A stretch of DNA of 32,387 nt from Streptacidiphilus sp. ASG 303. Its GTDB lineage: Bacteria; Actinomycetota; Actinomycetes; Streptomycetales; Streptomycetaceae. The notes under the pieces are model-generated. The model ran no database searches. It saw only the letters and a list, made by a program, of their open reading frames with translations, and was not told the DNA's origin. The stretch spans positions 1 to 32,387 of the forward strand of contig NZ_JAJLRA010000043.1 in NCBI RefSeq assembly GCF_020991365.1, written 5' to 3'. Of the stretch, positions 1-6,772 are shown in pieces. Numbering within the stretch: position 1 is the stretch's first letter; the number at the start of each line of letters is the position of its first letter. The position numbers and the translations under genes are program-made.

Positions 1-5
1 ATAGT

Positions 6-124
6 GTTTCGGTGGTCATAGCGTGAGGGAAACGCCCGGTTACATTCCGAACCCGGAAGCTAAGCCTTACAGCGCCGATGGTACTGCAGGGGGGACCCTG
101 TGGGAGAGTAGGACGCCGCCGAAC
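6..124 (+). rRNA. rrf: 5S ribosomal RNA
   Basis: The first ~120 bases are the 5S rRNA of the large ribosomal subunit. Typical actinobacterial 5S segments are visible: GTTTCGGTGGTCATAGCG at the 5' end, the conserved CCGAACCCGGAAGCTAAG loop region near the middle, and GGGAGAGTAGG before the 3' end. The 5' bases around 8-15 (TTCGGTGG) pair with 116-123 (CCGCCGAA) to form the terminal helix. The window therefore opens at the tail of an rrn operon whose 16S and 23S genes lie to the left. The exact mature ends are uncertain by a few bases. Confidence 0.96.
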
Positions 125-136
125 AATTGTTGAGGG

Positions 137-175
137 AGGGCCCCGCAGCCGGGAACGGCAGCGGGGCCCTTTCTG
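137..175 (+). terminator. Rho-independent terminator of the rrn operon
   Basis: A perfect 10-bp inverted repeat (AGGGCCCCGC at 137-146, GCGGGGCCCT at 161-170) with a 14-base loop begins 12 bases after the 5S gene and runs into TTTCT. This is the expected end of the ribosomal operon transcript. Confidence 0.9.
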
Positions 176-210
176 CGTTTCGGCGTCGCCGTCGCTCCGC
201 CGGATCGCGG

Positions 211-216
211 TACTCT
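211..216 (+). promoter_or_regulatory. -10 element, probable leaderless promoter of the OB-fold gene
   Basis: TACTCT fits the actinobacterial TANNNT -10 pattern and ends 6 bases before the ATG at 223. Transcription would then start at or next to the start codon. No Shine-Dalgarno sequence is present. No convincing -35 is seen. Confidence 0.5.
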
Positions 217-222
217 TCCGGC

Positions 223-627
223 ATGAGTGGTGACATCCGCAGCGACCGGCAGCCCGGACGCCTCCGCCGCATGCTCGACCGCCTCACCAGCTCCCCCGAG
301 GAACTGCAGGCGGAGGAACTGCGCCAGGACGCGCAGGAGGCGGGCTGCACGCCGATCTCCCGCTGCGACGACCGCCAGCTGGTCACGGTCACCGGGACCC
401 TGCGAACGGTCACCCTACGGCCCCGTGCGGGTGTGCCGGCCCTGGAGGCCGAACTCTTCGACGGCTCCGACGCGTTGGACGTCGTGTGGCTGGGGCGGCG
501 TTCGATCGCGGGCATAGAGCCGGGGCGGCGGCTGATCGCCAGCGGGCGCATCAGCCACGCACACGGCCGCCGAGTGCTCTTCAACCCCCGCTACGAGCTG
601 CGTCCTGTCGGACACGGGAGCGAATGA
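223..627 (+). CDS. OB-fold nucleic-acid-binding domain protein
   Basis: A 134-residue cytoplasmic protein. The first ~45 residues are charged and helical. About residues 45-130 form a single OB-fold-like beta barrel: VTVTGTLRTVTLRP, then a hydrophobic strand ending VVWLGRR, then a G-R-LIASGRI turn. This resembles the anticodon/ssDNA-binding OB fold of small actinobacterial proteins such as M. tuberculosis Rv2694c. The longer open frame back to 127 runs through the rrn terminator, so ATG 223, preceded by TACTCT, is preferred. The stop is followed one base later by the GTG of the DUF3159 gene, so the two are co-transcribed. The same gene order next to TrkA genes occurs in mycobacteria. The ligand and process are unknown. 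The fold call is good; any specific function would be a guess. Confidence 0.85.
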   Translation: MSGDIRSDRQPGRLRRMLDRLTSSPEELQAEELRQDAQEAGCTPISRCDDRQLVTVTGTLRTVTLRPRAGVPALEAELFDGSDALDVVWLGRRSIAGIEPGRRLIASGRISHAHGRRVLFNPRYELRPVGHGSE

Positions 628-628
628 C

Positions 629-1426
629 GTGAGCAACCTGCCCGGCGGCGACGCCGCCACCACGAGGGACGAGACCCCGGAGGAGGAGGCGGCCAGGCAC
701 GAGGCCGCCTCCAAGGAGGCCGCGGACTCGGTGATGAAGGCCTTCGGCGGCGTGCGCGGCATGGTCGACATGACGCTGCCCGGCCTGGTCTTCATCGTCA
801 CCTTCAACCTGACCCACAAGGTGTCGGCCGCCGCATGGGCGGCCCTCGGCCTCAGCGGCGTCTTCGCCGTGGTGAGGCTCCTGCGCCGGGAGACCGTCCA
901 GCACGCCTTCAGCGGCGTCTTCGGGGTCGCCATCGGCGCCTACATCGCGATGAAGTCCGGCAAGGCGGAGAACTTTTACCTTCCGGGCCTGCTGTACAGC
1001 GTGGCCTACTGCGTGGCGCTCGCGGTGTCCGCGCTGGTGCGCTGGCCGTTCATCGGCGTCATGCTGGGCCCGATCACCGGCGAGATGTTCACCTGGCGCA
1101 AGCAGAACCCGGGGCGCCTCGCCGCCTACACCCGGGCGACCTGGGTCTGGTTCGCCTGCATGGCGGTGAAGCCGGTGGTGCTCTTCCCGCTGTACTTCGC
1201 CCACAACGCCAACCTGCTGGGCTGGATGAAGGTCGCCCTCGGCATCCCGCCGATGCTGGTGGCCATGTACTTCACGTGGCAGATCCTGATCAAGGCGCCG
1301 GCACCCATCAAGGCGGTGCTCGACGAGGACGGGGACGGGGGCGACGAGGGCGACGGCCCCGATGGCGGGACGACCGCCGCCGCACATGCCCCGCGGCACG
1401 CCGCAGCGCCCACGTCGGAGTACTGA
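629..1426 (+). CDS. DUF3159 family integral membrane protein
   Basis: A 265-residue protein starting at GTG one base after the OB-fold stop; GGGAG of the preceding gene's end can serve as a ribosome site. Residues 1-45 are acidic and cytoplasmic (EEEAARHEAASKEAADS). From about residue 48 to 235 there are five or six hydrophobic segments (for example LPGLVFIVTFNL, FSGVFGVAIGAYIAM, FACMAVKPVVLFPLYF). The C-terminus is a highly acidic Asp/Gly-rich tail. Length and the LPGLVFI / GWMKVALGIPP segments match DUF3159 proteins such as M. tuberculosis Rv2693c, which sits next to two TrkA genes as here. No biochemical function is established for the family. Association with potassium transport is an inference from neighbourhood. 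Confidence 0.88.
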   Translation: MSNLPGGDAATTRDETPEEEAARHEAASKEAADSVMKAFGGVRGMVDMTLPGLVFIVTFNLTHKVSAAAWAALGLSGVFAVVRLLRRETVQHAFSGVFGVAIGAYIAMKSGKAENFYLPGLLYSVAYCVALAVSALVRWPFIGVMLGPITGEMFTWRKQNPGRLAAYTRATWVWFACMAVKPVVLFPLYFAHNANLLGWMKVALGIPPMLVAMYFTWQILIKAPAPIKAVLDEDGDGGDEGDGPDGGTTAAAHAPRHAAAPTSEY

Positions 1427-1549
1427 CCCGTCCTCCCGGCGTCCTGCCGTCCGCCCGGACGCACACCGGTCGCACGGGTCACGGGCCCGGGAAGGGCCGC
1501 GCACGACAGGACGGCGCACGGCAGGAACCCCGCGCGCCAGGAACCCCGT

Positions 1550-1595
1550 ACGACGGAGGGAGGGCCGCCCGCTCGGGCGGCCCTCCCTCCGTCGT
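1550..1595. terminator. Bidirectional terminator, 21-bp perfect hairpin
   Basis: A perfect 21-bp inverted repeat (arms 1550-1570 and 1575-1595) with a 4-base loop (GCTC) lies between the convergent DUF3159 and TrkA genes. There is no long T tract on either side, as is common in Streptomyces terminators. Confidence 0.8.
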
Positions 1596-1603
1596 GTGCA
1601 CGG

Positions 1604-1630
1604 GCCCGTCGGACCGACGGTCCGACGGGC
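1604..1630. terminator. Second tandem hairpin between convergent genes
   Basis: A perfect 12-bp inverted repeat (GCCCGTCGGACC at 1604-1615, GGTCCGACGGGC at 1619-1630) with a 3-base loop lies 8 bases before the stop codon of the minus-strand TrkA gene. It likely acts with the 1550-1595 hairpin to isolate the two converging transcripts. Confidence 0.65.
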
Positions 1631-1637
1631 GCCGGAT

Positions 1638-2315
1638 TCAGTCCCGGCCCTGCTCCGCCTCCGCGGAGAGCAGGTCCTCCAGCTGGCCCTCGCGGTCCTG
1701 CGCGGCCACGAAGAGCAGCTCGTCGCCGCCCTCCAGGGTGTCGTCCTTGCTGGGCACCAGCACCCGCCCCTCGCGGATGATGGTCACCAGGGCGGTGTCC
1801 TCGGGCCAGACCACGTCGCCGACCCGCGTGCCGACCAGCCGGGCGTCGTCGGGCAGGGTGAGCTCGACGAGGTTGGCGTCGCCCTGGCTGAAGCGCATGA
1901 GACGGACCAGGTCGCCGACGCTGACCGCCTCCTCCACCAGGGCCGACATCAGGCGGGGGGTGGACACGGCGACGTCGACGCCCCAGGACTCGTTGAAGAG
2001 CCACTCGTTCTTGGGGTTGTTGACGCGGGCGACCACCCGCGGCACCCCGTACTCGGTCTTGGCCAGCAGCGAGACCACCAGGTTGACCTTGTCGTCCCCG
2101 GTGGCGGCGATGACGACGTTGCAGCGCTGCAGCGCCGCCTCGTCGAGGGAGGTGATCTCGCAGGCGTCGGCCAGCAGCCACTCCGCCTGGGGGACCCGCT
2201 CCACCGAGATCGAGGAGGGGTTCTTGTCGACCAGGAGCACCTCGTGGCCGTTCTCCAGCAGCTCTCCCGCGATGGAGCGGCCCACTGCGCCGGCACCGGC
2301 GATCGCGACGCGCAT
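1638..2315 (-). CDS. TrkA-type potassium uptake regulator (CeoC-like)
   Basis: A 225-residue cytoplasmic RCK protein. Residues 1-120 are a Rossmann TrkA-N domain with GAGAVGRSIA (about residues 7-16), then LLVDKNP, the acid ending the second beta strand that selects NAD(H) over NADP(H), and later VIAATGDDKVNLV. Residues about 140-210 form a TrkA-C domain (LVELTLPDDARLVGTRVGDV, then GDELLFVAA). Such proteins gate or regulate K+ transporters by binding nucleotides. ATG at 2315 overlaps the stop of the upstream TrkA gene by one base (TGATG), so translation is coupled and the two products probably form a heteromeric ring. Its order and strand relative to DUF3159 match M. tuberculosis ceoC. A longer open frame upstream is out of frame with the partner gene and was rejected. 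Confidence 0.92.
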   Translation of the reverse strand: MRVAIAGAGAVGRSIAGELLENGHEVLLVDKNPSSISVERVPQAEWLLADACEITSLDEAALQRCNVVIAATGDDKVNLVVSLLAKTEYGVPRVVARVNNPKNEWLFNESWGVDVAVSTPRLMSALVEEAVSVGDLVRLMRFSQGDANLVELTLPDDARLVGTRVGDVVWPEDTALVTIIREGRVLVPSKDDTLEGGDELLFVAAQDREGQLEDLLSAEAEQGRD

Positions 2316-2980
2316 CAGTGACCCTCCTCCGGAGCCTTGGCGAATGCCGCCTCGACCGACTGCACGGACGCCGTGTGCATCATCACATGCACCAGGTCGC
2401 CCTCCTGCAGGACGGACTCGGCGGTCGGCAGGGTGCCCTCGCCCAGCCTGGTGACGAACGCCACGCGGACGCCGGCGGCCTCCTCCAGCTCGGTGAGCCG
2501 GCGGCCGACCCACTCGGGGGAGACCGGGACCTCGGCGAGCTGCACGCTGCCGCTGGGGTCCTGCCAGAGGGGCTCCGCACCGCTGGGGAGGAGCCGGCGC
2601 AGCATCTGGTCGGCCGTCCACCGGACGGTGGCGACGGTGGGGATGCCGAGCCGCTGGTAGACCTCGGCGCGGCGCGGGTCGTAGATGCGGGCCGCGACGT
2701 TCTCGACGCCGAAGGTCTCGCGGGCCACCCGGGCGGCGATGATGTTGGAGTTGTCGCCGCTGCTCACGGCGGCGAACGCACCGGCCTCCTCGATGCCGGC
2801 CTCCTTGAGGGTGTCCTGGTCGAACCCGACCCCGGTGACCCTCCTGCCGCCGAATCCCGAACCGAGACGGCGGAACGCCGTCGGGTCCTGGTCGACCACG
2901 GCGACCGAGTGACCCTGCTTCTCCAGGGTGCGCGCGAGGGCTGAGCCCACGCGCCCGCAACCCATGATGACGATGTGCAC
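2315..2980 (-). CDS. TrkA-type potassium uptake regulator (CeoB-like)
   Basis: A 221-residue RCK protein starting at GTG 2980, with AAGGA five bases upstream of the start. This start puts VHIVIMGCGRVGSAL at the N-terminus, with the GxGxxG nucleotide loop at residues 7-12 and VAVVDQDP ending the second strand. VSSGDNSNIIAARVAR follows in the Rossmann domain. A TrkA-C domain covers about residues 140-210 (VQLAEVPVSPEWVGRRLTEL ... GDLVHVMM). It overlaps the second TrkA gene by one base. It is transcribed divergently from the KimA-like permease gene, so the pair likely senses adenine nucleotides, and possibly c-di-AMP through TrkA-C, to control that importer. The latter is inference. Upstream in-frame codons to 3103 have no ribosome site. 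Confidence 0.92.
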   Translation of the reverse strand: MHIVIMGCGRVGSALARTLEKQGHSVAVVDQDPTAFRRLGSGFGGRRVTGVGFDQDTLKEAGIEEAGAFAAVSSGDNSNIIAARVARETFGVENVAARIYDPRRAEVYQRLGIPTVATVRWTADQMLRRLLPSGAEPLWQDPSGSVQLAEVPVSPEWVGRRLTELEEAAGVRVAFVTRLGEGTLPTAESVLQEGDLVHVMMHTASVQSVEAAFAKAPEEGH

Positions 2981-3011
2981 GACCGTCCTTCCGGTGTGAT
3001 GTCCCGGCCCG

Positions 3012-3040
3012 ATCCTGACACCGTCCGGCGCCAGGCAAAA
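3012..3040 (-). promoter_or_regulatory. Candidate promoter of the trkA pair
   Basis: On the minus strand, TTTTGC (3040-3035) and CAGGAT (3017-3012) are separated by 17 bases. This predicts a transcript start near 3005, about 25 bases before GTG 2980, leaving room for the AAGGA ribosome site. Confidence 0.45.
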
Positions 3041-3045
3041 CACCA

Positions 3046-3064
3046 GGGTCGCACCGTGCGACCC
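3046..3064. promoter_or_regulatory. 19-bp perfect palindrome, candidate operator
   Basis: GGGTCGCACCGTGCGACCC is a perfect 9-bp dyad around a single central C. A one-base loop cannot form a hairpin, so a protein-binding site is more likely. It lies just upstream of the proposed -35 of the trkA promoter and within the region shared with the divergent permease gene. Confidence 0.5.
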
Positions 3065-3267
3065 CGTACACCCACGCGGTACCCGTCCGCAGTGGTCGGC
3101 CACACCTCGCCGCCGTCGCCGATCTGCAATGCGATCTCGACCGTTTCGTCACATTTGCCCGCCGAGCGCACCCCCAGCGCACCCCGAGCGCACCCAGGAG
3201 GCCCGCCGAACGCCCGTGCGGGGACGTGTCGGCGGCGGGCGGCTGCCGCCCCGGTGCCCGTACGGCT

Positions 3268-3273
3268 TACGAT
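3268..3273 (+). promoter_or_regulatory. -10 element, probable leaderless promoter of the permease gene
   Basis: TACGAT lies 7 bases before GTG 3281 and no Shine-Dalgarno sequence precedes that codon. This supports both a leaderless transcript and the choice of start. Confidence 0.55.
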
Positions 3274-3280
3274 CCTCCTC

Positions 3281-5359
3281 GTGTCCAAGCTGACCGACGT
3301 ACCCAAACGCATCCTGATCGGGCGCGCTCTGCGGAGCGACAAGCTCGGCGAGACGCTGCTCCCCAAGCGGATCGCCCTGCCCGTCTTCGCCTCCGACGCG
3401 CTCTCGTCGGTGGCGTACGCGCCCGAGGAGATCCTGCTGACCCTCTCGGTCGCGGGAGTCTCGGCGATCCACTTCTCCTGGCAGATCGGAGTGGTGGTCG
3501 CCGTCGTGATGCTGGCGGTGGTCGCCTCCTACCGGCAGAACGTGCACGCCTACCCGAGCGGTGGCGGCGACTACGAGGTCGCCACGGTCAACCACGGGCC
3601 CAACTCCGGTCTCGTGGTGGCCAGCGCCCTGATGGTCGACTACGTCCTCACGGTGGCGGTGTCCACGACGTCCGGTGTGGCCAACGTCGTCTCCGCCGTA
3701 CCGGCCCTGCGCGGCCACGAGGTGGGGCTGTCGCTCACGGTCGTCGTGCTGCTCATGGGCGTCAACCTGCGCGGCGTCCGGGAGTCCGGGAGCGCTTTCG
3801 CGGTCCCCACCTACGCCTTCATGGCGGGCGTCCTCGGCATGACGGTGTACGGCGTCTTCCGCCACCTGGTCCTCGGCCAGGACATGCACGCCGAGAGTGC
3901 CGCCTTCCACCTCAAGGCCGAGCCGGGCGAGGCGGGCCTCGCGGGCTTCGCGCTCGTCTTCCTGCTCCTGCGGGCCTTCTCCTCCGGCTGTGCGGCGCTC
4001 ACCGGCGTCGAGGCGATCAGCAACGGCGTGCCCGCCTTCCGCAAGCCCAAGAGCCGCAACGCGGCCACCACGCTGCTCATGATGGGCACCATCGCGGTGA
4101 CCATGTTCATGGGCATCATCTACCTGGCCAGCATCACCGGCCTGCGGATGGCCGACGACCCCGCGACCCAGCTGGTCGGCGCCCCCGGCAACTACCACCA
4201 GAAGACCGCGCTGGCCCAGATCAGCGAGGCCGTCTTCAGCGACTTCAAGCCGGGCTTCTTCTTCGTCGCGGCCGTCACCGGCCTCATCCTGGTGCTGGCC
4301 GCCAACACCGCCTTCAACGGCTTCCCGGTGCTCGGCTCGATCCTCGCCCAGGACCGCTACCTGCCGCGCCAGCTCCACACCCGCGGCGACCGCCTCGCCT
4401 TCAGCAACGGCATCATCCTGCTCGCCGGCATCGCGATGGTCTTCATCGTCGCCTACGGCGCGGACCCCACGCGGCTGATCCAGCTCTACATCGTCGGCGT
4501 CTTCGTCTCGTTCAACATGAGCCAGAGCGGCATGATCCGCCACTGGACCAGGCTCCTGAGGACCGAGACCGACCCCAAGAAGCGCGCCCACATGATCCGC
4601 AGCCGCGCGATCAACACCTTCGGCCTCGTGATGACGGCCCTGGTCCTGGTGGTGGTGCTGGCGACCAAGTTCACCCACGCCTGGGTTGCGATCATGCTGA
4701 TGGTGGTCCTCTTCGTGATGATGAAGGCCATCCGCCGCCACTACGACCGCGTCGCCGACGAACTGGCCTCGGCGGAGGAGCCGGGCGAGGCCGCGGTGCT
4801 GCCGTCGCGGGTCCACTCCATCGTGCTGGTCTCCAAGCTCCACAAGCCCACCCTGCGCGCCCTCGCCTACGCCCGGCTCGCCCGCTCCAGCGTCCTGGAG
4901 GCGGTCACGGTCAACGTCGACCCGCCGGACACCAAGGCCCTGCAGGCCGAGTGGCACGAGCGCGGCATCGAGGTGCCGCTGAAGGTCCTGGACTCGCCGT
5001 ACCGCGAGATCACCCGGCCGATCCTGGAGTACGTGAAGAACCTGCGCCGCAGCAGCCCGCGCGACGTGGTCACCGTCTACATCCCCGAGTACGTCGTCGG
5101 CCACTGGTACGAGCAGCTGCTGCACAACCAGAGCGCCCTGCGCCTCAAGGGCCGGCTGCTCTTCACGCCCGGCGTGATGGTGGTTTCCGTACCCTGGCAG
5201 CTGGAGTCCTCCGAGCGGCGCAAGCGGCAGCCCGAGTGGTCCGCGCCGGGTTCGGTCCGGCGCGGCGAGCCGCGGCAGCAGCGGCGCAGGCCGGAGGCCG
5301 CCGCCAGCGGCTCCGCCCAGGGGGCCGGGAGCAACAACCCCAAGGACAGCTCTTCGTGA
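3281..5359 (+). CDS. KimA-type APC-superfamily permease, probable potassium importer
   Basis: A 692-residue inner-membrane transporter. The N-terminus, with KRILIGRALRSDKLGE followed by ASDALSSVAYAPE, closely resembles Bacillus subtilis KimA (YdaO), a proton-coupled K+ importer of the APC superfamily. Asp39 and Tyr46 correspond to KimA Asp36 and Tyr43, which belong to its K+ site. About 12 hydrophobic segments span residues 45-490, including YRQNVHAYPSGGGDYEVA in the TM2-TM3 region. A cytoplasmic domain of ~150 residues follows (VHSIVLVSKLHKPTLRALAYARL, VTVYIPEYVVGHWYE), as in KimA, and then a basic, low-complexity tail. Many annotations say only 'APC family permease'. The divergent TrkA pair supports the K+ assignment. 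GTG 3281 is chosen because of the -10 spacing and homology. The stop overlaps the next gene's GTG by four bases. Confidence 0.85.
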   Translation: MSKLTDVPKRILIGRALRSDKLGETLLPKRIALPVFASDALSSVAYAPEEILLTLSVAGVSAIHFSWQIGVVVAVVMLAVVASYRQNVHAYPSGGGDYEVATVNHGPNSGLVVASALMVDYVLTVAVSTTSGVANVVSAVPALRGHEVGLSLTVVVLLMGVNLRGVRESGSAFAVPTYAFMAGVLGMTVYGVFRHLVLGQDMHAESAAFHLKAEPGEAGLAGFALVFLLLRAFSSGCAALTGVEAISNGVPAFRKPKSRNAATTLLMMGTIAVTMFMGIIYLASITGLRMADDPATQLVGAPGNYHQKTALAQISEAVFSDFKPGFFFVAAVTGLILVLAANTAFNGFPVLGSILAQDRYLPRQLHTRGDRLAFSNGIILLAGIAMVFIVAYGADPTRLIQLYIVGVFVSFNMSQSGMIRHWTRLLRTETDPKKRAHMIRSRAINTFGLVMTALVLVVVLATKFTHAWVAIMLMVVLFVMMKAIRRHYDRVADELASAEEPGEAAVLPSRVHSIVLVSKLHKPTLRALAYARLARSSVLEAVTVNVDPPDTKALQAEWHERGIEVPLKVLDSPYREITRPILEYVKNLRRSSPRDVVTVYIPEYVVGHWYEQLLHNQSALRLKGRLLFTPGVMVVSVPWQLESSERRKRQPEWSAPGSVRRGEPRQQRRRPEAAASGSAQGAGSNNPKDSSS

Positions 5360-6699
5360 CCAGCACCGCCACTCCTTCCGCCGACGCCCCCTCGCTCGTC
5401 GGCGAGCGCTACGAGGTCGAGGTCGGCCCGGTCGCCCACGGCGGCCACTGCGTCGCCCGGCACGACGGGCGGGTGCTGTTCGTCCGCCACGCGCTCCCCG
5501 GTGAGCGGGTGGTGGCCCTCGTGACCGAGGGCACCGCGGCCTCCCGCTTCCTGCGCGCCGACGCCGTGGAGGTGCTGCAGCCCTCCAAGGACCGCGTCAC
5601 CCCGCCCTGCCCCTTCGCGGGGCCGGGCCGGTGCGGCGGCTGCGACTGGCAGCACGCCACGCCCGGCGCGCAGCGCAAGCTCAAGGTCCAGGTGATCACC
5701 GAGCAGCTGGAGCGCCTCGCCGGCCTCACCCCGGCCGAGGCGGGCTGGGACGGCTCCGTGGAGCCGGCCCCCGGCGACAAGGTCCCGGCGGGGCAGGTCC
5801 CGGCCTGGCGCACCCGGATGCAGTTCACCGTGGACCGGTCCACCGGCCGCGTCGGCCTGCGCCGCCACCGCTCGCACGAGGTGGAGCCGGTCGACCGCTG
5901 CCTGATCGCCGCCCCCGGCGTGGAGGAGCTGGGCGTCGAGTCCCGCGAGTGGCCCCAGATCGCGACGGTGGAGGTGGCGGCCGCGACCGGCTCCTCCGAC
6001 CGGCAGGTCGTCCTCACGCCGGTCCCCGGCGGCCGGCTGCCGCTGGTCGAGCTGGACCGGCCCGTGTCGCTGGCCCGCATCGACGAGCGCGAGCTCTTCC
6101 ACCGCGTGCACGGCCGCACCTTCGTGCGCGAGCGGGCCGCCGGGCGCACCTGGCGCGTCAGCAACGGCGGCTTCTGGCAGATCCACCCCGCGGCGGCCGA
6201 CACCCTCGTCGGCGCCGTCCTCGACGGGCTGGCCCCCCGGCCCGGCGAGAACGCGCTCGACCTCTACTGCGGCGTCGGCCTCTTCGCCGGCGCCCTGGCC
6301 GAGCGGCTGGGGGAGCGCGGCGCGGTGCTCGGCATCGAGTCCTCCAAGCAGGCCGTGCTGGACGCCCGGCACAACCTGGCCGACCTGGAGAACGTCCGCA
6401 TCGAGTGCGACAAGGTCGAGAAGCTGCTGCCGCGCACCGGCATCACCTCCACCGACCTGATCGTGCTGGACCCGCCGCGCTCCGGCGCGGGGCGCGCCAC
6501 CGTGCGCCACCTGGCGGGGCTCGGCGCCCGGCGGATCGCCTACGTGGCCTGCGACCCGGCGGCCCTCGCCCGCGACCTGGCGTTCTTCCGCGAGTCCGGC
6601 TACCGGCCGGTCTCGCTGCGGGCCTTCGACCTGTTCCCGATGACGCACCACGTCGAGTGCGTGGCGGTCCTGGAGCCGGCCGGCGGCGCGGAGGGCTGA
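5356..6699 (+). CDS. Class I SAM-dependent RNA methyltransferase, TRAM / Fe-S (RumA/TrmA type)
   Basis: A 447-residue cytoplasmic enzyme that transfers methyl from SAM to C5 of a uridine in rRNA or tRNA. Residues about 15-75 form a TRAM RNA-binding domain (YEVEVGPVAHGGHCVAR). C85, C93 and C96 (CPFAGPGRCGGC) plus the later Cys in EPVDRCLIA match the four [4Fe-4S] ligands of RumA. The catalytic domain shows the SAM loop ALDLYCGVGLFAGAL, the LDPPRSGAG motif and the nucleophile Cys in YVACDPAALARDL. GTG 5356 overlaps the permease stop (GTGA) and has AAGGA upstream, so it is coupled to the transporter. The same permease-methyltransferase order occurs in M. tuberculosis (Rv2690c-Rv2689c). Whether the target is tRNA U54 or a 23S uridine cannot be read from sequence. 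Confidence 0.93.
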   Translation: MTSTATPSADAPSLVGERYEVEVGPVAHGGHCVARHDGRVLFVRHALPGERVVALVTEGTAASRFLRADAVEVLQPSKDRVTPPCPFAGPGRCGGCDWQHATPGAQRKLKVQVITEQLERLAGLTPAEAGWDGSVEPAPGDKVPAGQVPAWRTRMQFTVDRSTGRVGLRRHRSHEVEPVDRCLIAAPGVEELGVESREWPQIATVEVAAATGSSDRQVVLTPVPGGRLPLVELDRPVSLARIDERELFHRVHGRTFVRERAAGRTWRVSNGGFWQIHPAAADTLVGAVLDGLAPRPGENALDLYCGVGLFAGALAERLGERGAVLGIESSKQAVLDARHNLADLENVRIECDKVEKLLPRTGITSTDLIVLDPPRSGAGRATVRHLAGLGARRIAYVACDPAALARDLAFFRESGYRPVSLRAFDLFPMTHHVECVAVLEPAGGAEG

Positions 6700-6703
6700 C
6701 GCC

Positions 6704-6772
6704 TCACGGCCCGGCCGTCCCGCCCGTCACGGCCCGGCCGTCCCGCCCGTCACGGCCCGGCCGTCCCGCCCG
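6704..6772. repeat. Three perfect tandem copies of a 23-bp palindrome-containing repeat
   Basis: Three identical 23-bp units (6704-6726, 6727-6749, 6750-6772), each beginning TCACGGCCCGGCCGTCCC, fill nearly all of the gap between two convergent genes. Each holds the dyad ACGGCC-C-GGCCGT. A fourth copy starts (TCACGG at 6773) and supplies the stop codon of the minus-strand kinase gene. Each unit may act as a small hairpin, so the array may serve as the terminator for both genes. Confidence 0.9.

Larger units (their letters stand above)
2981..3280. other. Divergent intergenic region trkA / kimA-like
   Basis: These 300 bases hold the trkA promoter candidate (3012-3040), the 19-bp palindrome (3046-3064) and the permease -10 (3268-3273). 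An open frame continues across the region on the plus strand in the permease frame from 2975, but its composition (Arg/Pro-rich, no ribosome site) and overlap with the trkA start make it non-coding. Nothing else was recognised. Confidence 0.6.

Noticed and set aside
2975-3280. N-terminal extension of the permease from ATG 2975
   Set aside because: It would overlap the divergent trkA start and promoter, is Arg/Pro-rich, and lacks a ribosome site. GTG 3281 gives the KimA-like N-terminus and a leaderless -10.
3149-5125. 658-codon open frame on the minus strand opposite the permease gene
   Set aside because: It is His/Asp/Gly/Val-rich with no domain, as expected opposite a high-GC gene whose third positions are nearly all G or C.
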